From Tritrichomonas musculus (lineage: Eukaryota; Parabasalia; Tritrichomonadida; Tritrichomonadidae), in NCBI GenBank assembly GCA_039105265.1, contig JAPFFF010000007.1, forward strand, positions 4,960,001-5,024,000: a stretch of DNA of 64,000 nucleotides, read 5' to 3'. Of the stretch, positions 53,812 to 63,765 are shown in pieces (within the stretch, counting starts at the first letter, position 1; each line of letters begins with the position of its first letter). The notes beneath the pieces were generated by a model that did no database searches, was not told the origin of the DNA, and saw nothing but the letters and a program-made list of their open reading frames with translations. Both the position numbers and the translations under genes were made by a program.

Positions 53812-54183
53812 TTTCAAACCATCAACGATGCTGCTTTTTGCTCACCTGAAGTAATGCTGCATCGTGATGTTGATGATAAATCTGACGTTTATTCATACGC
53901 AATGATTCTTTATTCCATGTTCACTAATGATTTGAGGCCTGATCGAGAGTTATCAAGAATAAATACTTTTTATGACCATATTACTAGAGGTCGTAGGTTC
54001 TTGAGACCAGAAAATTGGGAATTAATTATTAGTTGCTGGAATCTTAATCCATTCTATCGTCCATCATTCTATGAAATAGTAGATCTTTTGAAAAACGATA
54101 TTTATGCACTTGAAGAATTTGGAATGAAAACTGATCTCAATCAATTACATGAATATCAGGAAAAATTAAATTTTGAAGAATAA
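53812..54183 (+). pseudogene. Kinase C-lobe remnant
   Basis: The open part reads DAAFCSPEVML, then KSDVYSYAMILYSMF and CWNLNPFYRPSF, i.e. from the APE region to the end of a kinase domain. The tail EEFGMKTDLNQLHEYQEKL pairs with that of the pseudokinase at 28117-29088. ATP-binding and catalytic loops are missing upstream. The first ATG is at 53854. It is a 5'-deleted member of the same subfamily. Confidence 0.75.
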
Positions 54184-54669
54184 AGATATTTTATTTTCTT
54201 CAATAAAAATATATATTAATTAATTTTATTCCATTTAAACAGAAATATTGATTTAATTACAGTATGTTAATTGATTTCAACAAAATTGATAAAATATTCA
54301 AAAAAAGTTTTATTTAGATAATCAAATTTGTGTTAAACTCTTTTAACTTTTCCATTTTGGTGGGGAAATATCTAATTCTAGTCTATTTAAAGCCCAAGTG
54401 GGGAGATATCGTGATTTATCTTAATAATGAGCTTTAATAATAAGCATAATTTCCAATTAATTCTAATATAAAAAAGGAAAATGTATAAAATTATTCAAAA
54501 AATGTCTAAAATTATTATCATTTTTTTCGTCCTATACAAATTAAAAAATATAAAAATCCTATTCATTTTGTTATATCTTATATTTATCAATTTAAAACAT
54601 ATTTTTTCAACGAAAAATAAAAACAAAATACTGAAAAATATATTTACATCAAGACAGTAAATAGAAAAT
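54184..54669. other. AT-rich intergenic stretch
   Basis: Nothing recognised before the duplicated flank of the caspase-like gene begins near 54670. Confidence 0.4.
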
Positions 54670-54863
54670 AAAATATATTATTTTTGATAAGAATAAAATA
54701 AATAAAAGGAAATTGAATAGATAATAAAAAAATAATCATATCAATAAATATAATTTCACAAATATTGATAAAGATTTTCTGTGATTATTCAAATATTTGA
54801 AAACCTAAATTGAAAAAAAAATATGCAATTTTGGAAAATCAATTTTGCTTTCATTTTTATAAA

Positions 54864-55730
54864 ATGCAAGATCCAATCAGATATGTTCAATGTCCTTATT
54901 CTTATGTAGATCAACCTTTCAAGAAACAAAAGAGTTCAGATTATGAACATCGTTCTTCAAAATTATTTGAGAAAGACCATGAATTCAATGAAAAAGATTT
55001 TCAAAAGACAAGACGAGTTTCAAACAAAGAACGAATTCTTGAATCATTTAGTCGAATTGGACGATGTTTAAATCATTTAAGTCGAATTGAAATTCCAATT
55101 GAAGGTTTAGATAAAGTTTGTTTAATCTTGATGAATAATTATGAAACAGACAAAAATAATAAAAATGATAAGTATAATCCACAAATTGGCTCATTAAATG
55201 ATGGATATCTCGTTGGTCTCATTCATCATCGTCTTGGTTTCAAAGTTTTTTATCTTTATAATTGCATTCGAGGTAATTTTCCAAAATGGGTTGAATTCTT
55301 CTTAATCAACACTCGAAATGATTTGACAATCTTTTATTCAGGACATAATTCAGAAGGTATTGAATTCAAAGATAAGAAATTAAGTAGGGAACAACTGTCA
55401 AAATTAATCAATCAAACGGAAGACGTTAAATGCAGAACAATATTCATTTCAGATTGCATTGAAGGAGGATCCATCTTTGATATCAAAGGAAGAAAAACAT
55501 CAGAAATGATTTCATTGTCACTTCAAAAATCAGCAGACACAGAAAACAAAAAGAAAGAAAGAACACATGGAATTTTCACATATTATCTTTGTAAATTCAT
55601 TTATGATCAACCAAATATCACAGTTAAACGTCTTTCAGAACGAATGAGTCCATCTCTTGAAAGATTCAATTCAACATTCATTTGTGAAACGAACAAGAAA
55701 GAATTAGAAACCGAGCCTCTTTTCAAATGA
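54864..55730 (+). CDS. Caspase-like (clan CD, metacaspase-type p20) protein, copy 2
   Basis: The start MQDPIRYVQ at 54864 is shared with the other copies, though the frame is open from 54810. The product has 288 residues, almost identical to the gene at 7290-8147 but in inverted orientation. Differences include a three-residue insertion (KND after NNKN), IFDI for VFDI after the GGS motif, and a few tail changes. Candidate His (YSGHNSEG) and Cys (SDCIEGGS) are both kept. The similarity continues ~190 bp upstream and a short way downstream, so this is a recent segmental duplication. Both copies are open, suggesting selection or great youth. Confidence 0.6.
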   Translation: MQDPIRYVQCPYSYVDQPFKKQKSSDYEHRSSKLFEKDHEFNEKDFQKTRRVSNKERILESFSRIGRCLNHLSRIEIPIEGLDKVCLILMNNYETDKNNKNDKYNPQIGSLNDGYLVGLIHHRLGFKVFYLYNCIRGNFPKWVEFFLINTRNDLTIFYSGHNSEGIEFKDKKLSREQLSKLINQTEDVKCRTIFISDCIEGGSIFDIKGRKTSEMISLSLQKSADTENKKKERTHGIFTYYLCKFIYDQPNITVKRLSERMSPSLERFNSTFICETNKKELETEPLFK

Positions 55731-56143
55731 AATATTTAATATATAAGTGATATTTCTAATAAAATTGTTTTTGTATTATTTATTTATAATTTTTTTTAAA
55801 TGTATTTAAAAGTTATGAAAGATAAGAATTATTAACTCTTTTGCAAAAAAAAAAAAAATATTTTCTTTTACAAAATATAATTGCATAGGTATGCAAGCTT
55901 TATTAGCATTCTTTTGATATATATTCTCTGGCTTATTATTTAAAAAAATTATATTATAGATATTTAATTTTAAATACAATTTATGAATAAATATGTTAAA
56001 CCCACCATATAAGTTTCTATGTAACCAAAAGTGACTAAAATCAAGTAAACCAAGTTGGTTTTTTTTTGCAACTGTATATCTTATCATATTTTAATTGAAT
56101 TATATTTGAAAGCACTCAAAGAAAAAGTTAAAAATAAAAAAAA
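55731..56143. other. AT-rich intergenic stretch
   Basis: The first ~40 bp still match the 3' flank of the other caspase-like copy; the rest holds nothing recognised. Confidence 0.4.
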
Positions 56144-57673
56144 ATGGATGAAAAAGATACCTCAGATTCATCATCAGATGTTGAATTTTTATATTCAACC
56201 AAGCCACTAAGTCAAGAAACCTCAGAAACTGAGCAAAACCCAATTAACCCAGCAAAATTGAAATCATCACAAAATCAAAACATATCAAAAGCAATAGAAA
56301 CAATTTTTAGAAAAGACGAAGTCATAGACCAAACAAAATATGGTCTTCTAATTCAGTTTTTAGTGAGAATTGGAATTGGAGGTTCACGTTTATTTTTCTC
56401 TGAGGATTCATATGAAATTTTAAAAAGAGTTGCATCTTTTGTGTATCTTCAATTTCCAAACAAAAATGCTGTATCAGCAAGCTATATAAGGCGTTTCATT
56501 CCTGAATTTAATGAAATTGTTCAAACCAGAGAATTTAAACAATTAAAAACGAACGAAAATTTAAAAAAAGAAATATCCAAAATTGGACCTGATTTTATTA
56601 TTGGGCGATCTTTTTTTCATGATAAAATGTATTTAATTGCCATCTATATATCGAATGAAAAATTGCCAGACAATTTCCAGTTTGCACCATCAATGTTTAC
56701 GCCAACTGGATGGACTGCAATTTATGATTATGTTTTGATTTTATCTTTTCAATTTTTTTTAGATAAAGAGGACATTGTTGCTGATGACAAGTTGCCTTTT
56801 AAAGCAATGTTATACTGCATGCCAGGTCTCTTTAACTGGGCTTTAAAACGTCTAGAATTAATCAATAAAGAAATGGAAAAAATAGTTCCTTCAAATTTCT
56901 TAGCATATGAAAGAAAGGACAAATATAAACCGAAGTTATTTAAAAGCTTTGAAAACTTTCAAAAAATCAACTCTCATGTTATTTATCCGAAACGGTTATC
57001 AATCAATTTTCAGAAGAAAATAATGCGTCTTTTGTATCTCTATGGAATTCCAACAAATGATGGATTTAATAAAATAGAAACAATTTTAGAAATTAATAAT
57101 AATTCATTGACATCGAAGTCAACTTTGATTTTTATTCATCATATTTTGAATAGAGCGAAGAAACACCATTATGAAATCGAAGCTGTGATAAAACTTCTTC
57201 CGAATATTAATCAAAATGATTTGATTAGTAATGAGTATTTTGATAATTCGTGGATAAAGGAGGATGCAATTGAGAGCATATCGTCTAATGTGTCACTTTT
57301 GTATCATGTTAGAAAGTATTTTCCAATTTTTTTTGACATGAATGAAAAAGTTAAAATTAACTTCTTTCGAAATTTGAATCTAAGCGAGTGTACTTATATG
57401 AAAGATGAATTTCGGTTTTGGGATTTGAGATGTGATATTATTTTATTCCAAATAACCGCTTTTTATGGCTTCTTATTCAATTCTATGTTCTTGCCATATA
57501 TCCATATAAATAAAACAGATATTAGAATTATAAGAAAAATTAGGATTAGAGAACAATTGACATTGACACCAGAAACAAACGATCCAAGTTTGCTTTTCTT
57601 AGGACCAATCATAATTTTCGAAAATAAAAAGAAAAGAATCTCTGAAATTATTAATGCTCTCCGAAAAATATAA
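56144..57673 (+). CDS. Hypothetical protein with acidic Ser-rich N-terminus
   Basis: The product has 509 residues. The start, MDEKDTSDSSSDVEFLYSTK, shares the SSSDVEF...TKP element with the partial gene at 63766, suggesting related N-termini. Residues ~60-115 are helical (YGLLIQFLVRIGIGGSRLFF, EILKRVASFVYLQF) and loosely recall a myb/SANT- or SLIDE-type helical set, which I cannot confirm. The remainder is a mixed, mostly helical body rich in F, I, N and K with no recognised motif and no clear membrane span. Codon use is similar to neighbours. Function unknown. Confidence 0.6.
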   Translation: MDEKDTSDSSSDVEFLYSTKPLSQETSETEQNPINPAKLKSSQNQNISKAIETIFRKDEVIDQTKYGLLIQFLVRIGIGGSRLFFSEDSYEILKRVASFVYLQFPNKNAVSASYIRRFIPEFNEIVQTREFKQLKTNENLKKEISKIGPDFIIGRSFFHDKMYLIAIYISNEKLPDNFQFAPSMFTPTGWTAIYDYVLILSFQFFLDKEDIVADDKLPFKAMLYCMPGLFNWALKRLELINKEMEKIVPSNFLAYERKDKYKPKLFKSFENFQKINSHVIYPKRLSINFQKKIMRLLYLYGIPTNDGFNKIETILEINNNSLTSKSTLIFIHHILNRAKKHHYEIEAVIKLLPNINQNDLISNEYFDNSWIKEDAIESISSNVSLLYHVRKYFPIFFDMNEKVKINFFRNLNLSECTYMKDEFRFWDLRCDIILFQITAFYGFLFNSMFLPYIHINKTDIRIIRKIRIREQLTLTPETNDPSLLFLGPIIIFENKKKRISEIINALRKI

Positions 57674-58100
57674 AATATGTCAGCTGTTATATTTTTAAAA
57701 CAAAAAAAAATTTAATAAAGAAATTTTTTTTCATTTAGTATCTTCTATTCTTTGATATTTTATCAAATGTATTTTATTTTTTTATCATGTACCATAAATC
57801 ATCTTCTATTCTCATCCAATCTCATTTCTCTAATTCAATATCTTATATTTCCATCTAATCTCATAAAATTCCTTCTATTCTCATTCAATCTAATCTATCC
57901 CATCTTACCTCATTTGTTTTCTTTTTTTTTTTTTTCTAATTTCATAAAAGAACCGCAAAAATGTTGATTTTCAAATTTATAGGGCCAAGGTTTACATATA
58001 TTTGCATATATTTTATATATCTTTATTATTTTTTTTTTTCAATAATTTGAGAATAAAATTTTATTCGGCCAATTATATATTCATTTTACTTATTAAAATT
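57674..58100. other. Pyrimidine-rich intergenic stretch
   Basis: From ~57745 to 57920 the plus strand is rich in TCTATTCTCAT/AATCTCAT-type text repeated loosely. No gene was seen; it may hold part of the Rab 5' region. Confidence 0.4.
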
Positions 58101-58202
58101 TATATGAGTGAAAATACGTATACTTTTATTTTCCACAGGAAATCTAACATTTTAGTGATTGTATATTTAGTATTTTTTCATTTTTCTTTTTTAACTTTTA
58201 GA

Positions 58203-58815
58203 AATTGTTATCATTGGTAATACTGCAGTTGGAAAAAGTTGTTTACTCTTTCGATTTTGCGATGATACATTTACGGACAGTTATTTTTCTACAATTGGCG
58301 TTGATTTTGTTATACTTTTTTTAAATTTCTAATTCCAGAAAATAAAGACAATCGATATCGATGGAAAAACGATTAAATTGCAAATATGGGATACAGCTGG
58401 CCAAGAGCGTTTTCAAACAATAACTACGAGCTATTATCATAACGCAAATGGCATTGCCGTTGTATATGATGTTACCAATCGAGAATCTTTCGACTCAGTT
58501 ACTCGATGGTTTAATGATGTTAACAATCTTGCATCTCCAAACGTTTGTAAAATCCTTATTGGCAACAAAACTGATCTTTTTAATGAAAGAGTTGTCACAG
58601 AAAAAGAAGGAAGTGAATTGGCACGTTCACTTGGTGTCGGATTCCTCGAAACATCTGCAAAAACAGCAGAAAATGTTGATAAAATGTTTCTCACAATTGC
58701 AAGATTTATAAAGGACCAAATGTATGGAAAAGAATTTTCTACTGGCAAAACGAATGAAATAAAACTTGATGGGAAAAAAGTGTCAGATGAAAACTCAAGT
58801 TGGTGCTCTTGCTAA
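58203..58815 (+). CDS. Rab GTPase (Rab1/8-like), exons 2 and 3
   Basis: Exons are 58203-58308 and 58339-58815. All nucleotide-binding motifs are present: GNTAVGKS, the switch region TIGVDF, WDTAGQE, GNKTD and ETSAK. The C-terminus SSWCSC gives the CxC double prenylation site. A GT...AG gap interrupts between GVDF and KIKTIDIDG; without it the frame stops. Upstream, translation cannot continue past a TAA before 58203, and TTTTTAACTTTTAG is a likely splice acceptor, so a first exon lies 5'. MSENTYTFIF at ~58104 is a tempting first exon, but no donor joins in phase. It regulates vesicle traffic; the exact Rab class is uncertain. Confidence 0.85.
58309..58338 (+). other. 30-nt intron in the Rab gene
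   Basis: It begins GTTATAC and ends TTCTAATTCCAG. The TTCTAAT element immediately before the acceptor resembles the branch-point/acceptor motif of trichomonad ultrashort introns. Excision restores the conserved VDF-KIK junction. Confidence 0.8.
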
Positions 58816-59539
58816 CAGAGAAATTTCTTATTCATTGTTTAATAATAAAAAATAATTACAATATTTGATATATATATATGTTTTTCAAGAGACTATAGGT
58901 TTATTAAAAATAACATCCTATATTATTGAGATATATCAGTTCTTTCTCTATTTACTTGAAGCAATAACATAATAATAAAAAATCTTTGACATTAAAGCAT
59001 GTTTGCTAAAAGAGAATGAAAAAGAATGTCAATTGAATGAATTTTGAGTTTCAAAAGATTATTAAATGACGATCACGTAACTTTTTGTTGTAAAAACAAA
59101 AACGGAATTTTGATTCATGCACAAATTAAATGCTCTCTATCAGAGCAAACTCCAATTTTATTTTCAATGATTGATATCAAAATATTATTCAATGAAACCG
59201 AAAATAAAAAGAAATAGTTCAATAAAATTATTATTTATGATCTAATTAATAATTGCTGGATATCAAATGTAGTAAAAAAATAGAGGTATTTTGTTTGGAC
59301 TCATTATTTAGTGCGGTAAAAAATTGTAAACGGTTTTTTACATAAATTGGAGAAAGAAGATTACCGGGGTATAAACTTTTTTTTTTTTGCCCCAAGCCTG
59401 CCCTTTTCACAAGCTTGATATTAATAAATAAAAAACTGATATTTTTATATGAATTAAAATGAATGTCTTTTACATGAACCAGGACCAATATTATGAATTT
59501 TAATCATTAAAATATTATTTATGCATTTTTAATAGAATT
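58816..59539. other. AT-rich intergenic stretch
   Basis: No gene recognised in about 0.7 kb. Confidence 0.4.
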
Positions 59540-62500
59540 TCATATATTCCCCAAACCTTCATAAAATAATTCATTAATTTTTGGTCTTGGATCTATGTAT
59601 TCTATTTTTTGCTTTTCTGTTTGATTTTCAATTTTATCTCCATAATAGACAAGTTTGATGTCTTTCAATTTGTTATATGTCTTTTCATAATAATTTGGAT
59701 CTTGAATTTGCTGGAATTTGATTTCACCACAGACATGGTATGCTAGTAAACGGCCTCCTTCTTTATCAATTTTCTCAAAACACTCTTCAATCTCTGATTC
59801 ATTCAAAACTTCATATTTCTTGATCACAGCTAAACACAAAAGGTCAAATGAGAACTCAATTTCTTTGATCGCTGGCTTGACCAGCAACTCAATCGCTTTG
59901 TCAAGATTTGATTTGTGGAATTCTTCATACAGGTGAATATGTGCCAAATTAAACATCGCAACTTCATCTCCCTTCTGACGAATCGCTTCTTCAAAATATT
60001 CAACTGAATTACAAATGTTTGCAGGAAGTCCCTTCCCTGTTTTACGAATGATTCCAAGGTTGTTTTTTGCACGTGAATGATTGAAGCTTGAAGCTTCCCT
60101 GAAGTAATGAATCGCTTTGTCAATGTCAGAGGTGACATACAGTCCTTCATAGTAAATGCTCCCAAGATAGAATTGCGCATCTGACTGATTTTGATAAGCT
60201 GCAAGAGTAAAATAATAAATTGCTTTTTCAATACTAAGAGAAGTCCCAACTCCATAATAATAAATAAGTCCAAGATTAAATTGTGCATATGAGTTATTTT
60301 GATTAGCTGCGAGAGAATAATAATGAATAGCTTTGTCAATATCACGTGAAACTAAAACTCCTTTGGAATAAATAAATCCAAGAGTAAATTGTGCATATGA
60401 GTTATTTTGATTAGCTGCGAGAGAATAATAATGAATAGCTTTGTCAATATCACGTGAAACTAAATCTCCTTTGGAATAAATAAGTCCAAGATTAAATTGT
60501 GCATCTGAGTTATTTTGATTAGCTGCGAGAGAATAATAATGAATAGCTTTATCAATATCACGTGAAACTAAATCTCCTTTGGAATAAATAAATCCAAGAT
60601 TAAATTGTGCATCTGAGTTATTTTGATCAGCTGCGAGAGAATAATAATGAATAGCTTTATTAATATCACGTGAAACTAAATCTCCTTTGGAATAAATAAG
60701 TCCAAGATTAAATTGTGCATCTGAGTTATTTTGATTAGCTGCGAGAGAATAATAATGAATAGCTTTATCAATATCACGTGAAACTAAATCTCCTTTGGAA
60801 TAAATAAGTCCAAGATTAAATTGTGCATATGAGTTATTTTGATTAGCTGCGAGAGAATAATAATGAATAGCTTTATTAATATCACGTGAAACTAAATCTC
60901 CTTCAGAATAAATAAGTCCAAGATTAAATTGTGCATCTGAGTTATTTTGATTAGCTGCGAGAGAATAATAATGAATAGCTTTATCAATATCACGTGAAAC
61001 TAAAACTCCTTTGGAATAAATAAATCCAAGATTAAATTGTGCATCTGAGTTATTTTGATCAGCTGCGAGAGAATAATAATGAATAGCTTTATTAATATCA
61101 CGTGAAACTAAATCTCCTTTGGAATAAATAAGTCCAAGAGTAAATTGTGCATATGAGTTATTTTGATTAGCTGCGAGAGAATAATAATGAATAGCTTTAT
61201 CAATATCACGTGAAACTAAATCTCCTTTGGAATAAATAAGTCCAAGAATAAATTGTGCATCTGAGTTATTTTGATCAGCTGCGAGAGAATAATAATGAAT
61301 AGCTTTATTAATATCACGTGAAACTAAATCTCCTTTGGAATAAATAAGTCCAAGAATAAATTGTGCATATGAGTTATTTTGATTAGCTGCGAGAGAATAA
61401 TAATGAATAGCTTTATCAATATCACGTGAAACTAAATCTCCTTTGGAATAAATAAGTCCAAGAATAAATTGTGCATCTGAGTTATTTTGATCAGCTGCGA
61501 GAGAATAATAATGAATAGCTTTATTAATATCACGTGAAACTAAATCTCCTTTGGAATAAATAAGTCCAAGAATAAATTGTGCATATGAGTTATTTTGATC
61601 AGCTGCGAGAGAATAATAATGAATAGCTTTATCAATATCACGTGAAACTAAATCTCCTTTGGAATAAATAAGTCCAAGAATAAATTGTGCATATGAGTTA
61701 TTTTGATTAGCTGCGAGAGAATAATAATGAATAGCTTTATCAATATCACGTGAAACTAAATCTCCTTTGGAATAAATAAGTCCAAGAATAAATTGTGCAT
61801 ATGAGTTATTTTGATTAGCTGCGAGAGAATAATAATGAATAGCTTTATTAATATCACGTGAAACTAAATCTCCTTTGGAATAAATAAGTCCAAGAATAAA
61901 TTGTGCATATGAGTTATTTTGATTAGCTGCGAGAGAATAATAATGAATAGCTTTGTTAATATCACGTGAAACTAATTCTCCTTCAGATGATTGTTGAAAA
62001 CTATTAAAAATGTTGGATATATTTGAAATTGTTGAATAAATATTTTCAACTTCCTTTTCAATTATATCTGAAGATTTGCTATTATCTATGATTTTCAAAA
62101 ATTTGTTCATCAAAAGATTGTTGCTTTCAAATTTGGCAATGTTCTTTGTAAAATATTTCATCAATTTGACAATCAATTCTGATATTTCTGGCCGTTCATC
62201 TGGCTCATCTTTCGTGCATTCCACACTCAGTTCAGTGATTTCTGATATTTCAAAATGTTCTGGATCAAATATAAAAGAGCTTGATTTAGGTTCTTCCTCT
62301 TTAATGATGTAATAAATAAGTTTCCCAATTGAATAAATATCTGCTTTAGTTGAAAATTGTTTTTTAAATGAAATTTCTGGGGCAATAAAAAACTCACTTC
62401 CCAAATCTGCGGTCGTTTTTTCACCTTTGTTTTCTGTGTCAAAAATAATTCGATCAAAATCAATGATGATCGCATTTCTGTTCTGATCAATGATGACGTT

Positions 62501-63145
62501 ATTTGGTTTCAAATCTCTGTAAATGTATTTTTGTGAATGGAAGTATTGAATTGTCAGCAAGATTTCCATTATGATAATGATTTTTTCAAAGAAATCAAGA
62601 TTCAGTTGTTTGATATTTTTAAGTGTGCATCCATCAATAAAGTCAATAACGACGCTTTTGCCATCTGGTGTTCCATAATATCGAGGCAAAAAAGGATGAC
62701 AAAAAGTTTCATAATTCAATATTTCTCGACTTTGTAACTTCTGATTTTCTAGGTCACTTCCAGTTTGCTTTTTAATTGCAAATAACTTCTCTTCTTTATA
62801 ATTGTACGTTAAATATGCATATCCACATGAACCTATTCCTAATAGGTATATATCGATAAAATCATCCATTTTCATGTCTGGAATTTTCGCCGGAGGATGA
62901 GATAGTTCATTAATGTTCTCAACTCGATCAATTCTTGATTCAATGTAGCTTTTCTGTAATAAATAAGCAGCAATTGTTTCATATTCACATTCCTTGATCT
63001 TGCTTGAGATTGTATATCTTATTGGTGCATTTTGTAAGAATGATCGAATTTGTTCTTCATTAATAAATATTCCTTCCATTTGAATAGAATCATCAATTTG
63101 TACTCGAATTATTTCATAAGAATTGTTTGGAAGATAATATATCAA
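59540..63145 (-). CDS. Protein kinase with 19 Sel1 repeats
   Basis: The product has 1201 residues. Residues 1-90 are a conserved helical/strand lead. The kinase domain (~95-335) has a glycine loop GIGSCG (103-108), K125 (FAIKK), YRDLKPNN (D211, N216) and DFD (D229), so catalytic residues are kept with Y for H in HRD and D for G in DFG. After a linker come 19 Sel1 units of 36 residues (~390-1075): 16 nearly identical (GDLVSRDI, KAIHYYSLAA, AQFxLG) and three diverged. A helical tail ends the protein. Sel1 arrays bind partner proteins. Kinase-Sel1 fusions are typical of trichomonads and amoebae. Confidence 0.9.
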   Translation of the reverse strand: MIYYLPNNSYEIIRVQIDDSIQMEGIFINEEQIRSFLQNAPIRYTISSKIKECEYETIAAYLLQKSYIESRIDRVENINELSHPPAKIPDMKMDDFIDIYLLGIGSCGYAYLTYNYKEEKLFAIKKQTGSDLENQKLQSREILNYETFCHPFLPRYYGTPDGKSVVIDFIDGCTLKNIKQLNLDFFEKIIIIMEILLTIQYFHSQKYIYRDLKPNNVIIDQNRNAIIIDFDRIIFDTENKGEKTTADLGSEFFIAPEISFKKQFSTKADIYSIGKLIYYIIKEEEPKSSSFIFDPEHFEISEITELSVECTKDEPDERPEISELIVKLMKYFTKNIAKFESNNLLMNKFLKIIDNSKSSDIIEKEVENIYSTISNISNIFNSFQQSSEGELVSRDINKAIHYYSLAANQNNSYAQFILGLIYSKGDLVSRDINKAIHYYSLAANQNNSYAQFILGLIYSKGDLVSRDIDKAIHYYSLAANQNNSYAQFILGLIYSKGDLVSRDIDKAIHYYSLAADQNNSYAQFILGLIYSKGDLVSRDINKAIHYYSLAADQNNSDAQFILGLIYSKGDLVSRDIDKAIHYYSLAANQNNSYAQFILGLIYSKGDLVSRDINKAIHYYSLAADQNNSDAQFILGLIYSKGDLVSRDIDKAIHYYSLAANQNNSYAQFTLGLIYSKGDLVSRDINKAIHYYSLAADQNNSDAQFNLGFIYSKGVLVSRDIDKAIHYYSLAANQNNSDAQFNLGLIYSEGDLVSRDINKAIHYYSLAANQNNSYAQFNLGLIYSKGDLVSRDIDKAIHYYSLAANQNNSDAQFNLGLIYSKGDLVSRDINKAIHYYSLAADQNNSDAQFNLGFIYSKGDLVSRDIDKAIHYYSLAANQNNSDAQFNLGLIYSKGDLVSRDIDKAIHYYSLAANQNNSYAQFTLGFIYSKGVLVSRDIDKAIHYYSLAANQNNSYAQFNLGLIYYYGVGTSLSIEKAIYYFTLAAYQNQSDAQFYLGSIYYEGLYVTSDIDKAIHYFREASSFNHSRAKNNLGIIRKTGKGLPANICNSVEYFEEAIRQKGDEVAMFNLAHIHLYEEFHKSNLDKAIELLVKPAIKEIEFSFDLLCLAVIKKYEVLNESEIEECFEKIDKEGGRLLAYHVCGEIKFQQIQDPNYYEKTYNKLKDIKLVYYGDKIENQTEKQKIEYIDPRPKINELFYEGLGNI
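60300..61990 (-). repeat. 108-bp coding tandem array (16 near-identical Sel1 units)
   Basis: Units differ at a few codons only: DIN/DID, ANQ/ADQ, NSY/NSD and FI/FN/FT LG. Variant pairs alternate along part of the array, hinting at a 216-bp higher-order unit. Copy number is likely to vary between strains and is at risk of assembly error. Confidence 0.9.
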
Positions 63146-63239
63146 AGAGATTTGATTATTTTTAAAAAGTTGTTGGATTGCAGGAAATGTTGATTTGTTT
63201 GTAATAACTAGCGTAAGATCGAAATAAACAAGAAAAATA

Positions 63240-63542
63240 TCGCCATATTATTTATAAAAATAAAAAAAATCAAATCTATTTAGTTTCGAACTCATTACTT
63301 TGGCCTCAAATTAATTTTTCCTTTAAGCCAGAGTTCTCAAATTTGAAATGTTAAAATATTTATATTTAAAGATAAATATCTTTATTTTTTAAATACAACT
63401 TTTATTAACTTTTTCTAGAAAAGTCGTATTCCAATTATTTTCACGTAGACGTAATCGTAAAACGTAATTGTTTTTTTTCTTGGTCTATTTTATTGAAAAA
63501 GTTTGAACAGAACGTAATTTTTCAAACCTCCGAAAGGCAAGA
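63240..63542 (+). repeat. Dispersed repeat, copy B (~300 bp)
   Basis: Direct-orientation match to 41490-41792. On the minus strand it again shows an A-box-like TGGCTTAAAGGAAAAA and B-box-like GAGTTCGAAACT at the same spacing. Confidence 0.75.
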
Positions 63543-63765
63543 TAATGATTAAATTTTCCACAATAAAATATTTTTTTATTTAAAGTGTTTATTTATAATA
63601 AAATATACCGAAAAAACTAATTAATAAGTTTATTTCGTTAATTTTAGTTCTAAAATTTATGAAATATTGATTTTTATTTTAATGTAAACGTATATTTTTG
63701 AATATTAGTTATAAAAAATATTTGTGAATACTCAAACAAAATTTTAAATAAACGAATAAAAAAAA

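Noticed and set aside
58104-58220. MSENTYTFIF as first exon of the Rab gene
   Set aside because: The peptide fits a Rab start, but none of the GT donors downstream joins to the acceptor at 58202 in the right phase; left unresolved.
59830-60345. A 171-codon minus-strand frame
   Set aside because: Shifted-frame shadow of the kinase-Sel1 gene.
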